NCBI RefSeq assembly: GCF_002288925.2
Contig: NW_022098072.1
Coordinates: 21,063,489 to 21,127,488 of the forward strand
Length of the DNA: 64,000 nucleotides
Direction: 5' to 3'
From: Delphinapterus leucas
Lineage: Eukaryota; Chordata; Mammalia; Artiodactyla; Monodontidae
Below, in pieces: positions 12,123 through 25,424 of the stretch (position 1 is its first letter; every line of letters begins with the position of its first letter). The notes under the pieces are model-generated. The model was given only the letters and a program-made list of their open reading frames with translations. It was not told the origin of the DNA and made no database searches. Both the position numbers and the translations under genes were made by a program.

Positions 12123-12142
12123 GGGAGGGAGGGAGAGGGGGG
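12123..12142 (+). other. Potential G-quadruplex tract
   Basis: Four G-runs of at least three (12123-12125, 12127-12129, 12131-12133, 12137-12142) are separated by loops of 1, 1 and 3 bases. This meets the canonical G3N1-7 rule on the plus strand. Confidence 0.75.
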
Positions 12143-12279
12143 TGAGTTCATTCAGCTGCTCCACCACTACCACAGTTATATTCCTAACCTATTCTTTAGT
12201 CTACCCCCACCCACTCTAGAGTCTATTTTGCTCTTCATCCTAGAATTTCAACTCCATAAAAGAACTGTCCTCAAAAACA

Positions 12280-12370
12280 GCATTTATTTGTTCATTACCC
12301 ACTCAACATATTTTGAGGGCCTACTGTATTCTGTTAGTTGATGAATAAAACAGACCCTGACTTCAGAGAG
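12280..12370 (-). repeat. L2 3' end fragment
   Basis: Reverse-orientation L2 terminus: 'atttatttgttcatt', 'cctactgtattctgtta', 'gaataaaacagaccctgac' and 'cagagagcta'. Confidence 0.6.
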
Positions 12371-12399
12371 CTAAGTCAGGCAATATTTTAAAATGCAGA

Positions 12400-15300
12400 T
12401 TGAACTGTGTTCTATTATTTGTGTACTACACCTCTATAGTCCCAAATTTTACTAAAGGATCAAAGTGAAAGTAAGTGAATGTAAAAGATTGGGAGAAAAC
12501 AGATATATGGAGAGGGAGCAGGAAATAAGGAGGTGTGGAGGAGGACTCTCAGGGACAAAGGCAAGATGTAACCGTATAGCAAAGGAAGAAGGAGGGAGAA
12601 GGGAAAAGAACACACATTCAATAAATTTTACTGGGCTTCATATATCCTTAAAACCTTTTTCATGTGTTAGTGATTAATAGGGACAAGCTTATTGTTAAAC
12701 TTCTGGAACCTTTAGAGAATAGCAACCGCCCTCCTTATTATTATATCTGCTGTTTGCATTGCTAGAAGCAAAGACCTTCACAAACCCTCAGAAAGCTCCC
12801 CACTATTCCTTCCCAATCCCAGCGCCTATTTAGAACTTCTACCCCTTCTCACCTCTTACTGGAACCTTCTTCTACCAGTGTCGCCTGAGGAAAGAGGTGA
12901 TTCAGTAGAATGGGGGGGGGGCAGTGTTGTTGAAATCCCCAATCAAAATTTAGGTTTAATTTTCTCACACAAACACTGCTATAATAGAATATAACCATCA
13001 TTTTTGCTACTAACTTTATTGTTTGGCAATAGAGCACTTAAAATTGGCTTTTATGGGTTGTTTTTAGGATTTGCCAGAGTGAGAAAATAAGTTCTAAGTT
13101 TCAAATAATTAATATGAATTTTAACTTTGGATTGTCGTCCCACTGTGAGACATAGAAAACCTGAAAATCATTCTTTGCCTAAAATATAAAGATGGTGCTA
13201 TTGCTGGCCACATGGCTCCAGAAGAATGAAAAAACAAAACACCCAAACAATTCAGCTACTGATGTTGGGATTTTGGTGCCTGTTGTTGTTGCTTTTATCT
13301 TAGGTGAGGGAAAATGTATTTATTAAATACTACTAAACAAGTCTGTGACATTTAGGTCTTAATACTCTATAATATGACATTATGAAAAAATTTTTTTCTT
13401 AGATTGTGGTTTTAACACTTCACAAGTAGTTTCTTTTCCTGTTAACTTTTCAGACAACTCTGCTTAAGCTTGAGCTAAATACCTGGAGGAAGTGCTACCA
13501 CAATTTTAGCTTTCTTGTTTCCAGTTGAGCAGTATTATTCTCAGTATTTCTCCATTAGGAAAGTATCATATGTTTACTTTCTAGCCTAATAAAACTGCTC
13601 TAACCTAATAAAAATTTTTGTAGTATATAAAAATTAATATGAAATAATTATGGTAAAATAAACAATTATAAATCTGAAACAGAGAAAAACAGGAACACTG
13701 TCCCACCAGTACTAGCAAAAAGGCTTATAGGATGCTTAAAAACTTTCTTTGGCTTTTGTTTAGCACCTGAGTCAGGAAACTCAGGGTCCCTTGTCTTTTT
13801 CTACAGGGTCCCTGTCCATAACATGCAGCCAAAACATAACACTTGTTATATTCCTGATACAGCATAAAAAAGCAAGAAAACATTCTAAGTAGTAAAGACA
13901 GTCTTTTCCTCCCCCATGGACCATAAGTCCAGAAAAACAAGTTACCTCATTTATAAACCATGCTATTTAAGACTCTGTGATGCAACAATATTGCACTACT
14001 CTTTTCTATAAAAATGCATTCTTCCAATTAAAATCTTAGCTCAAATGTTGGCCAGCAAAGTCCTAAAAATCTAGTTTTTTTCCCTCTTATTCTATCAAAT
14101 TGGATTTAGGGAACAGAAAAAAGTATGTTTTTATTTCACACAGTAAACATCATTAGGCTCTAGAAACTATAAATCTCTACTAATTGGTATCTTTGCATAG
14201 CAGTAGTTATGGCAACCTTAATTCATGGGGATGACTTTGAAGTACTGCAAGATATTAAAATCCCCTCTGATTAAACAATGCAATTATGTATCCAGCATCT
14301 AGTCCACATCTGATATAATAATCATAGATTTCAGAGCTAAAATATTATAAAATAAACTGAGTGAAGCTAGAATTGCAATTTGGAGAGTGTCTAAATACAA
14401 ATACTTTCTATAAATGAAAAAATTGAGAAGCAGAGGTGAAATACACAGTTTTAATGTTGATGTATTTATCATATTATAGTGTTGAGAAACTTGGAAATCT
14501 GTGTGTAAAATCAGGGCTGGTCTTAGGATTTGATAGAATAAATGGCTGCTTACTTGGTGTAATTTTAGAAGTGCTATTACCAAAAAAAAAAACCACATAA
14601 AAATGTGTCACCCAAATTTTCCCTCAGAGATGGAAATAGTAAAATGATACCTAGTTGTCTTTCTTTTACATATTTAGTTGAGGTTTAATAATGCCTATAA
14701 TTCTATAAGCAGATTAATTCCATTATTTTCTGTTAAAATGCAAATATAAAACTCATATAAAAGAAAAAACTCAAACTACATAATGGATTCAAACCTTACA
14801 TAGGCATGTAAGGTGAAAACCATGTAGATAAAATTATCCTTGAAAATCTCCTTTGAAGGTACCAGAATGAAGACAGATAGTCCACTTCTTAATAAGTCCA
14901 AAGCAGACATTTTGTCCCTCAGTATTAGAGCTGATGACTGTTTATTTGGTTCAACACCAGTTGGAGTCATTGGCTTGTGTTTAGGAGGCTTGTATAAAAA
15001 AGGCTTGTGTAAAAAAAAAAAAAAAAAGTCTTTTAACACTTGAAATACCCTCAGAATGGTGAGACGCTCACTCTATGAGAAGTGATCAGGAACTCAGACC
15101 AATGGAGAACATAGCAGATTTCTGTTTCTTATTTTACACTCACTCAGGGGCATATGCTCATTGAGTATAATGTTAGGCAGAATTGCCTATGATATTTATA
15201 TTAAAAATACATTCTGCCTCACATTGAAAATTCTTTTGATGAACAAGAATAGTTACATTGGCATAAGTTAAATGTATGAGTGATGTAATTCCATTGTAGG

Positions 15301-17690
15301 GGTCAGTTTTTCCTTAAGACCAGGTTTTGATGGCCTATTAGGGCAGTAGAGAAAAGAACAGGTTCTGTGTCTGTGAACAAGGAAAGATCCCATGGCAGGT
15401 GGGGAAAGACCATGGTCAAAGATAAATTTTGCCTACTGCACAAATTTGTTTAGAGTATGGATATGCATATGCTGCATAAAACCTTTAAGTCACAATACCC
15501 CACTAACCATAATATCCCACATTCTCAAACATGACAGATAACTGAGAATTTACTGTAATTTCCCTTCACTTTTGCAAATAGTAACTATTAGTGTGAAAGT
15601 ATCATCTTTATATTTTACTGTTTTCAGTTCAAGATGAGGCTCAATTTTAAAAAGTTAACTTGGAGGTGAGAACATCAAATTCATAAAACACAGTGTTGTC
15701 TTGCGGCTTTTCTACTAAGTACTGCCAGCAAGTGCTGGCTTCTTTATCTAGCTAAGCACTGCTTAAGTGTCTAAAGTGGGAGGGGTCATAGTCCTATCAC
15801 TAGTAGTAAAAATCCTAAGTTACTAAATTATATAGAGACAATTTACATGTACAGAGTCTAAACTGGTTGACCCAAATAGCAAAATGAAGTTGACAGAAAT
15901 GGTAACAAGTATTTTCATGAATTTACAAACTAAGTTTCTATTAAGAGCTCTTTTGGCTACAAATTCAGTTTTTCAAGAAACTTGTTGATAGTCCTCTTTC
16001 TCCTAACTAGAGTATTGTTCATGTAGAAAATACATTAGTCAAGTGAATTATTGTGGCCTCAAATCTGAAAAGGAAACAGGGATGGGAGAGGGGAGAAAGC
16101 ACATTGAGGGGGGTTATTTCGTGGCCACACACTGACTGTGCCATGGCTGTGGCTGGTATTTCACAAATGTGTATGTACCACCAGCCCAATGGAGTTCTTT
16201 GGGAGAATACAGATGGCTGAGCTCACTTGGGAACCATGATTGGGAAAACAGCTAACTGGAAATACATGGCCAATTGATACGAGGTGTTATCTTCAGCATG
16301 AAAACCCCACTTATGGGAAGAGAGATTATTATTTGAATTGCTAGTCTTCAGCTATATATAGCACTAATGAAAATTATTTAAGCAACAACAACAACAGCAA
16401 CTCCCCCTTTCTCAAAGGAAATAATTTAAGTTGGCAGGTTTCTTATTTATATGATATCAACTTTCTATTATATTTAAATATACTTCTTTAATTGATTAGC
16501 ACAAAAGTATCAAACTGAAGGTTTTTTGGGGTGGTGATGAGAACTGAGAAAGGACGAAAGGGTTGAGTTTAATTAATGTTCAGACTTCTGATTTCTCTGT
16601 CAACTTAGTTGTTAAATGTGGGAAAGTTATTACGAATTTATCATTTTGGTAGTGCTACTCTACATGTAAACATTTGTCCAAGGACTCTTGAGGCAACTCC
16701 AGCAAATTACATCAGGTGTTTTGCTACAATAATTAAATTAAAACAGGAGTTCTTGGTATCACTTCCTTGATTTTATTTTAGCTTCTTAAAAACAAGTGAA
16801 GTGTTAACCATCTATATGACAAACTAGTTTAAGTTTTTTTTAACAACATATTCTCAGTTTGCAGAGTGTTCATCATTTTAAATTGAAACATAAAAATAGC
16901 AGACAACATTTCACCATTTCTTCTCTCCAAGGACAACCCAGCATTTACCTGTACAAGTACCTGTGGCACTAACAAGTAACTAATGAGCCAAAGGAGGGAT
17001 TTTGAGGGCAATGAAGAAGTGGTAGAAGTTTCTATAACATGAGGAATCAAGGTTCAATCACAAAAATTCCTCATGTCATGGGAAAACAACAGGGCCCATG
17101 ATCAATATGTGAATAATATAGAATATTTTAATGATGTAGCACTGATTAGTTCAGAATTGATTGCTTAACTAAGAATCCTGGGATCTCTTCTCTCTTAAAC
17201 CATGTCATAATTCTTGAACTATTAAAAAATTTCATAACAAAATATCCCAATGCAGCATTGAGAAATTATCTTTTAAATGATAGCAGTAAAAAAAAAAAAA
17301 AAAAAAGGCAGTAGACCTGGGGTATAAATTAATCAAATTAAAACAATCTAGCAGATAATTTTCTAAGCCTCTAATATCCTTATGCAAACCATTTAGGACA
17401 CTGATGATGAATGTATGAATGTTTAGATAGGTAAATACATAAATATTTCTAGTTTTGGCTTAAGTACCACTGAAAAATGGGAAGATTTCTGCTGCATAAG
17501 ATATATTTTATTAAACATACATTTATAGTAGTACTTCTACCACAAATTATATAATTGCAAGTATGTGAATTCAATATGTCTGTGTCTTCCTACTATAAAA
17601 AATTGAAACAATATAAACACTATAAATTAAGACCTATTTGGAAAGAATTTTTTTCTAAAAATGTTTTATTTTAAAAAAAATCTAACAATG
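12400..17690. other. Long mostly single-copy stretch, no gene recognised
   Basis: AT-rich sequence without a recognisable exon, LTR or young SINE. It includes a run of ten G at 12912-12921, A-runs at about 14581, 15011 and 17288, and a short AAC repeat at 16382-16401. Open frames up to 99 codons (for example 14299-14598 minus) show no domain, and I call none of them a gene. Confidence 0.5.
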
Positions 17691-17899
17691 TTTTAGATCA
17701 ATTATTATAGATGAGAAATATAAAAGCCTGGTCTCTGTAGCCAAAGGACCAGGAAAAGGAGAGCGTATTAAGACAGAACATTTTTCAGCAGTAACCACTC
17801 TACTTCAGTCAACCACCACCACCAGCACTACCACCACAACAACAAAACTGTGGCCCTATTCTCACCCATGCCAGCAAAGGCTAAGTAGGGAGACTAGAC

Positions 17900-18361
17900 T
17901 CCCACCCTTGCCCAGATGTAACAAGGTACCCTAAACTCCCTGCCAGGGTAGTGCCAGAGAAGGCCCAGTAGAGCTGGGATGTTTATCCCCACTGGGCAAT
18001 AGTGCTTCTCACACCCCATGACTGGCAATGTTAGTGACAGAGACCATGTGGAGAGCCTGGACATCCACTCACACCAGAATAAGCATTCCTCCTTCCCTGT
18101 TAGGGTGGTATTGATGAGGAGGCCTAGGGGAGAGTCAGGACTTTTAACATAGCCCCATAGTAATGAGGCCACTTCCAACTTGTGGTGTCATGGGAGCAGT
18201 AACAAGGCACTCCCACTCCTTGCAATCAGGATAATTTTATCATCAGGTGCCTTTGGAGACCTGATGGAGGGCTAGAACATGCACCCCTTCCCAGAAATAA
18301 CATAGAGTCCCCCTCATCCCTCTGCTTGAGTGTTGATGGAGGCCAAATGGGGAACCTGGAT
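17900..18361 (+). repeat. About 82-bp tandem repeats in L1M 5' region
   Basis: Degenerate units, each ending in a 'gagagcctggac'-type string, can be delimited at about 17900-17980, 17981-18062, 18063-18142 and 18280-18361, with one to two more decayed units between. Unit lengths are 80-82 bp. Each has a C-rich start (cccacccttgccca, tatccccactggg, gcaccccttccca) and a G-rich end. Repeated 5' units act as promoter modules in several L1 lineages, so this was probably the promoter of the copy. The inference rests on position. Confidence 0.7.
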
Positions 18362-19761
18362 TTCTATCTCCACCTTGCAGGGAAGGCAGTGCTTGCTCAT
18401 CTCCCTACTGGAGAAGTTTTAGACAAAACCAGCTAAAACAGAATACTAAAATAAGATCCAGAATTTCATTACATAATGCCCCAAATGTACAGGTTTTAAT
18501 TGAATATTATTTGTCATACCAAGGACCATGAAGATCTTAAATGGAATAAAAAAAGACAATCAATAAATGTCAATACTCAGATGAAAAAGTCATTAGAATT
18601 GTTTTAAAGAAGTCATCCTAAAAAGTCTTCAACAGCAATTTCAAACACTTGAAACAAATTAAATATATAAATTCTCAGCTGAGAAACAGAAGTTACGAAG
18701 AAAAGCCATGAAATGGAAATTTAGGGCTGAAAAATATAATAACTGAAATATAAAACTCAATGGATCGACTCAACAGCAAAATGGAGTGGACAGAGGAATT
18801 AGTGAACTAGAAGACAGAAAAATAAAATTACACAATCCACACAACAGAGAGAAAACAGACTGACAAAAAATACAGCCTCAGAGACCTGTGGATCTATAAC
18901 AAAAATCTAACATTTGTGTTACTGGAATCTCGGAAGGAAAGAGCAAAGACAGCAGGACTGAAAAAGCAATTGAAGAAATAATGGCTAAAAACTCCCAAAT
19001 TTGGCAAAAGATATAAGCCTACAAATTAAGGAAGCTGAGTGAACTCCAAACAGAATGAAACCAACATTAAGACACATCATAGTCACTTCTGAAAAATAAA
19101 GACAAAGAAAAGCAGCAAGAGAGAAATGACACTTTACCTACAGGGAAAAACAATTTGAAGGACAACAGATTTCTCATCATAGAGACCAGAAGGAAGTTGC
19201 ACAACATTTTTCAAGTGCAGAAAGAAAAAACTGTCAACCCAGAATTCTACATCCAGTGAAAGTATCCATCAAGAATGAAGGAGGAAACCAAGATATTCTC
19301 AGATAAAAGGAAACAAATGATAACACCAGTACACTGTAATAAGTTATGTATATAAAATGTCATATGTAGAGCAAACACTAAAAGATCTGTACTAAGAGAT
19401 ACACTCAAAAAAAAAAACCTATAGATAAATCAAAATAGAATTCTAAAAAAATTCAACAAACCCAAACAAAGGCAGTAAAAAGGAAATAAAAATGAACAAC
19501 AAAGGGAACAAACATAAAACAGAAAATAAAATGGCAGGTGTAAGCGCTAACATATAACATGGATACAAACCCATAAATAACATATTAAACGTAAATGGTC
19601 TAATATACCAATTAAAAGACAGAGATCAGCAGAGTGGATTTAGAAACATGACCCAACAGTATGCTGTCTACAAAACACTCACTTGAATTATAACAACATA
19701 GGCAGGATGAAAGTAGGATAGAAAAAGATATATCATGCAAACATCAATCAAAATACTGCAA

Positions 19762-19886
19762 GAAGTTCTGTGGATGGATGGTGGTGTTAGCACAACAATG
19801 TGAAGGTACTTAATGTTACTGAATTGTACACTTGAAAATGTTTAAGATGGCAAATTTTATGTGTATTTTACATTTTCCCCCCCACA
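19762..19886 (+). repeat. Second L1 3' end inserted in L1M ORF2
   Basis: About 125 bp reading 'ggtggtgttagcacaacaat', 'gaaggtacttaatgttactg' and 'attgtacacttgaaaatgtt' is an L1 3' untranslated terminus. It interrupts ORF2 sequence that resumes at about 19887. The tail is decayed and no convincing duplication is left. Confidence 0.6.
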
Positions 19887-20870
19887 AAACAGGAATGTCT
19901 ATATTAACATAAGGTAGGGTAGACTTCAGAGCAAAGAAAATCACCAAAGACATTATATCACAATAAAAGGATCAATCCAACAAGAAGATATAGTAATCAA
20001 ATGTGCATGCACTAAAGAGAGATGCAAAATATTATATATGAAGCAAAACGTGATAGAACTAAAAGGAAAAATAGACAAATCCACATTATAGTTGGAGATC
20101 AACATCCCTCTCTCAACAAATGATAGAACTAGACAGAAAATCAGCAAAGATGTAGAAGAAACTCAACAATGCCATCAAACAACAGAATCTATATTTGTAG
20201 AACATTCCACCCAACAGTAGAATACACATTCTTTTCATATGCCTAGGAATATAAACCAAAATTGATCATATTATGGCTATAAAACAAACCTCCACAAATG
20301 TAAAAGAACTGAAATAAAAGTGTGTCCTCTGATCATAATAAAATCAAACTAGAAATAAGTTACATAAAGATAACAGGAAAATGGAAACTTGGAAACTAGA
20401 CAAACACACTTAGAAATAATTCATAGATAAAAGAGAACATATCAAGGGATTTTTAAATAGACTGAACTTAAAGAAATAGAAAATACCACATACCAAAATT
20501 TGTGAGACACAGCTAAATCAGTAGTGTGAGGAAAATTTATAACACTGCATGCATACATAAGGAAAGAGGAAATTTTCAAATAGATAATTTAAGTTCCTAC
20601 TTCAAGAACCTCGAGAAAGAAGATCAGTATAAACTGAGAAGCAAGCAGAAGAAAAGGAATAAGAGGGGAAAATATGGAGACAGTACAAAGATCAATGGTT
20701 GCCAGAGATTTGGAAGAAGAGGGCAAAATTGGATAGGTGAAACACATGAATTTTTTTAGGTGACAAAATTATTCTGTATGATATTCAATGTTAGATATAT
20801 GACATTATACATTTGTGAAAACCCAAAGAACTCATGGAGCAAAAAGTAAAACAATGAACACAAATTTAAA

Positions 20871-21460
20871 AAAATCATCTAGAGGGCTGGGGCGTTGGGT
20901 CCCAGGAAGGAATGCAGACTGTGACAAGAGAATCTAACTTAAATTACAAATGTATGAAACAACTTCACTGAAGTGGGTAAAGGAAAAATTTGCCGATCTT
21001 AGTAACTTCGAAAACAAGTAGAGTCTATAAGACTAAAGCAAAAGGAATTGTATGTAAGCACTGCACAGTCATTGCTGAAGTTGTTTTCCACATGGGTGTG
21101 GGTCAACAATTCTATACGGCTATACATATATACTAAAATTGAATGATTAAGTAAATGGGTTGTGGATGATGTGAGCCAGATTTCCCACTGTTGGAGGGGG
21201 AATTTACAGATAAGGGGAGAAATCTAGAATGATCCATGTGGTAATGGATTAGAGTTAGAAATATCACTACAAACTCATGTTTAGATTAATATAGAGATGG
21301 TTATATACAGACATATTTACAGATGCATATACACAGGTTAGTATACACATATATATTTCCTTACTCTGCTAAGAGGGCCTAAAAGCAATTAATGACACCC
21401 TAGTAGCAACAGTCACACCTTGCTGATGTCTCTCTGGTCATTTTGACAGTCTAAAGCTCA
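20871..21460. other. Possible L1 3' untranslated extension
   Basis: 'gactgtgacaagagaatcta' and 'aacaacttcactgaagtggg' look like an old L1 3' untranslated sequence continuing from the copy on the left, but I cannot name the subfamily. Nothing else is recognised. Confidence 0.35.
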
Positions 21461-21519
21461 TTCTTAAGTAGATTCTGTAGGAAATGATCACAGGAAATAG
21501 ATTCTCTGAGCTGGTACAT

Positions 21520-22140
21520 TTTGAAAAGTTTGTTGTTTACACTTGAAAGTTAGAAAATCCTTGTCTCACTTTCTTTCCTGGAGTATATAAAATATGCTGC
21601 TCTATTTTCTTTTGGTATTGCTATTGAAAAGTCTAATGATAATCTAATTTCTCCCTTATAAGTTAATACCACTATGTCTTGGTAATAATGGCCATTCTGG
21701 GTTAATATTCTTAGGCACACAGTATATTATTTCAATATACAGTTTCTTTCTTTTTAATTTCAGGAAAGTTTTCTTGAATTGTAAATTTTAGTATTCATTT
21801 TGTTCCCTTCCTCTGATTTCTTTTTCAGTGGCTTTTATTATCTATATGTTGGCTCTTCTCTATCCTTAGTATCTGTCACCTCTCAAAAATCCTTTAAAAT
21901 TTTTCCTCATCTCTTTCCTAATTTTAAAGTTTCCTTCCTTATTTTTCACCTTCTATTTCTCTTATGGTATTATTTACTTGGGCTTACGTTCCTTCCAGTT
22001 TAATGCATTTCTTGAAATGATTTTTTCTTCTAATTTTTTGCAGAGTTATATTACCTCACTTCTGAGTTTTTCTAATTCTTATTTTTGTTGTTCTTTCATT
22101 TATTGTTTTCCTAATGTCTTTTGTTTTAAATAGTAGGTTA
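21520..22140 (-). repeat. L1/HAL1 ORF1-region fragment, antisense
   Basis: Pyrimidine-rich plus strand that follows the antisense of an old L1/HAL1 ORF1: 'atgctgctctattttctttt', 'ggtattgctattgaaaagtc' and 'taatttctcccttataagt'. It then grades into T-rich sequence. Diverged, with approximate limits. Confidence 0.5.
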
Positions 22141-22734
22141 CAATATTTGACTAATCTTTCAGGCATGCTTTCATTGTGGAGATACTATTCAACTCCTTAT
22201 AACTTTGTATATTGCTCATTTTTATGTGAAATTAGCTTTCTTGAAATTTTTGAATGAGACAGGACAGATTTTCTAACTTCACAGAATTCCCTTTTCTGTT
22301 GTTTTTGAGTAGTTTTCAAAACTGTGACAGCTTGCATTCTGCAATTTTTGGGGGCTCCACTCTCCTCTCCCACAGACTTTCTTTTCTTTTCATCTCTGTT
22401 GTCCCTATTCTGCTCAATTTTTATTCTACTGTTTCTCAATATGAGACCTTGTCTTAGAAAGAAGTCACAGAAAGGTTGGTTTTAAGAGTTCATAAAAGCT
22501 GTACTGCTCCAGTCTCTTTAGTTTTTCTTACAGTGGATCTCGCACTCACCCGCTTTTGTAATGGGCAAAATTCCTCCCCATTTCAGCTACTGTTTGCAAA
22601 TTGGCCTGCCATATTTTCCATATCTGTTGGCTATTTCAGGGTTTTCCTCTTCTCAGGTCTATCAGACACTGCCCCTTGGCTGCCTTCTACATCCAGCCCA
22701 GGCATTTTCACCATACAGGTCTTGTCTTACTTTA

Positions 22735-24036
22735 CTTCTTCCACAATTGACAATGTTGACCAATCCTTTTCTGAAATCTCCCCTTCCTGGTTTTTGGGAT
22801 AATATCCTCTTTCAGGTTCCATCCTCTATTTCTGGCCACCCAATATCAATCTCTTAATGATTCTTCTTCCACTGCTGATTTCTTATAAATAGGTGTTCTC
22901 CAATGTTCCATCCATCCTCAACCCTCTTCTTACTGTATATTTTCTCCCTGGGTGATCTCACTCTTGGCATAATTTCAACAATGAACACTGATCAAGGCTG
23001 TAATTACATCTCACCCTTTCTCCTGAGTTTGAGGCCCATTTATCCAGCTACCTAATATATTTCACCTTGATATCCTACAGCCATCTCAAATCCAACACAT
23101 TAAAAGCCAAACTCATCACCTTCTCCCAACCCATCCCACTGCACTACCTACCAGCTCTTATATTCTATCCTCTATCTCCAAAATGGGCCTCACCATACAT
23201 CCAGTTTCCGATGCAGAAACCTGCAAGTCCTTGCATAGGCTGCTCTGACTCCTTTACTAATCTCTTGCAAAGTTCTGAATATTACACATCCTAAAAACTG
23301 TCAAATCCATCCCCTTACCCTCAACCCCAACCCCATCAATTTGGTTCCTGTCCATTTCTTTTCTTAATTACAGCAACAGCCTCTTCTCTGTCTCATTGTT
23401 TGTGCCACCTTCCAGCCTATTCTCCATACTGGAAAAGTCTGGAAAAGTCTTTCTAAGTTGCAGGTTTGATGATGTTATAATCCTTCATAGGTTTCCCTTT
23501 AACTTTCAGAATGAAATCCAGATTCTTCACATGGCATACAATTCCCTTCTGAATCTCTCCAATCATACTGAGTTCAACTTACTGAGTTCGACTCAAACAT
23601 GGTAACTCTCATGACTGTGCTTTTGCACATGCTAATCTCTCTGACTAGAGCACCTTATCTCCTACCTCTTCAACCGGGTGCTCCTCAGTCAGGCTTCAGG
23701 AGCCAGTTGAGGCTATAGTCTTCTACAGAGCCTTCCCTGACCATTCCCTATCTGTGTCCCCTCATTTTCAATCATCCAAAACCTCCTCTGCTACCCCACA
23801 TACTTCTGGAGTCAAGCACATGTTGACACCACAATAAAACCTCAGGCTTTGCCCCTTTTAGTCATTTTCCTGGATAAGCTGACCTTCCTTCAGAGCACTT
23901 GCCACTATTTATTGCAACTGCCTGTCACCTGTCCATCTCCCCCACGTGTCTGTGAACTCCCTGAGAGTGAAGCCTTTGCCTTGCCTTCTCTGTTTCCCTA
24001 GTGCACAGAGTAAATACTCAATAAATGTTAAATAAA
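22735..24036 (+). repeat. Long L2 fragment including 3' end
   Basis: About 1.3 kb of L2 in forward orientation. It starts at the ORF2 C-terminal region ('acaattgacaatgttgacca', 'ccctgggtgatctcact'), runs through 'agccatctcaaatccaacac', 'gtttccctttaactttcag', 'cttttgcacatgct' and 'agccttccctgaccattcc', and ends with the typical terminus 'taaatactcaataaatgtta'. One of the oldest layers in the window. Stops are frequent. Frames open here on either strand are not genes. Confidence 0.9.
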
Positions 24037-25424
24037 CAATGTAACGTGAGGCATGATGTAGAGGAACTCTAAATGAAAATGAGAATTTGATTTTGAACCT
24101 GTATGGATTGAAGAAAGTGTGACCCATCCTTTGCTCTAAAAGAAAAACTAATGCCTCAACATTCAATAATTCACCCACTGTGGAACATAAGTAAAAAATG
24201 TTATATTTACAAGGTTTAAAAAATCTGAGGCAATACTTAAGCTCTGAAAATTCACTGAGACCACGAAAAGAAGAATGTCCTTCATAGATGGGCCTCCCTA
24301 AATCTTGTCTTCCAAGATCACAAAGGCTTAAATATTCAGCTGCCCCTAAATGGCCCTGCTTATAGGTAGTGTAGGAGTTTACCACAGATATTCCTCCACT
24401 TACTTTGCCTATTCAGCCTGAGATCTGTACCATCAGTATTGCTCCAGTGGATTTAGTCAACAAAGCAGTGGAACTACTTCTAAAGGACAGCTGTTAAAAT
24501 GTAGTGACTATCAAAGAAATAAGGATACATGGTCTGAAAAGGCAGCTACCTTTTCTAGCCTTTCCCTTTAACACCACATTTATAAGATCAGACAGGAAGG
24601 GTCTCTCAAAATTTTCCACAGAGGCATTTCTAATCTTTGAGGGGAGAGAATTCCTTCCATAGTGGATAAAGTGATGAACAGCCCAAGAGTAGCTGGCCCA
24701 AAGCCAGACAATTATTTATATCAAACTTTGTATCTTAGTCCCTAATACAGCCATGCTTATTTTTAACCTAAAATAATGTTTTAAATTACTTACCAGTTAA
24801 ATTACCTATTTCTTACTAAGACCTGTCCCCCCTGTAAACTCCACCCCATTTTAAATTCCAGGGAGATATGCTGCATTTATTCTAGGTGGGGAAAATATGC
24901 AGATTTCACTACAAGGTGCAACAGAAATATCATACTGGAGAGGATGGTACAGCTTACATACGACTGGAAATGGCACAATTCCAAGCACATGTTAGATGAG
25001 AGCACTTCATCTGGGAGAAACTTAAAGTAATACTTTAAATGTTCATGAGGCAAGATATGTTCCAATTTAAAACACTAAGAAATAGTCCCATCAGCGAAAA
25101 GGAAATCAACTTCTAAGTGTACCAAAAGGGCTGTAGGGCAAACAAGAGGAAAATTTGCATCTGTTGAGGTACAAATAGGTGTATTCCATAGAGGGGAATT
25201 AATTATTATTAATGGCAAACCCTGTAAATACAAAATAAAACCAAAATCACTGGTCACATCATTCAAAATTTACATGCAATAAAGGCAAGGCAATAGGCTC
25301 AAGTCATGACCTGTCAAATATTTACTCCACTGACATACAACCACATATCCCAGGCTGTAATAATAATCCAATTTGTGAAGTTGAGAACTATAAAAAGTGA
25401 GGGGGTGAGTACTTAAAACATTTT
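24037..25424. other. Single-copy DNA, no gene recognised
   Basis: A 158-codon minus-strand frame (23909-24385) begins here and runs into the L2 3' end. Its translation shows no domain and its end in repeat sequence argues against a gene. No other element is recognised. Confidence 0.45.

Larger units (their letters stand above)
17690..20870 (+). repeat. Old L1M copy, mosaic and dead
   Basis: One plus-strand L1 lineage copy in the expected order. The 5' region has tandem repeats (17700-18420). ORF1 remains follow (about 18700-19480), seen as 'tcagagacctgtggatctat', 'ggaatctcggaaggaaaga', 'actcccaaatttggcaaaag', 'aagacacatcatagtcac' and 'acccagaattctacatcca'. ORF2 endonuclease and linker remains lie at 19500-19760 and 19886-20640 ('agacttcagagcaaagaaaa', 'aaggatcaatccaacaaga', 'cattcttttcatatgcc'). 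The 3' end (20690-20870) shows 'gatcaatggttgccagag' and 'gacattatacatttgtgaaa'. The reverse transcriptase domain is deleted between about 20640 and 20690. All frames contain stops. Confidence 0.8.

Noticed and set aside
17894..18178. 94-codon minus-strand frame
   Set aside because: It lies within the tandem repeats of the L1M 5' region and reflects their periodic GC-rich sequence.
22476..22857. Overlapping plus-strand frames of about 100 codons
   Set aside because: They overlap the start of a diverged L2 copy and share no family.
23909..24385. 158-codon minus-strand frame, the longest not explained by L1 or a young SINE
   Set aside because: Its C-terminal part lies in the antisense L2 3' end and the rest has no recognisable domain. 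Chance frame.
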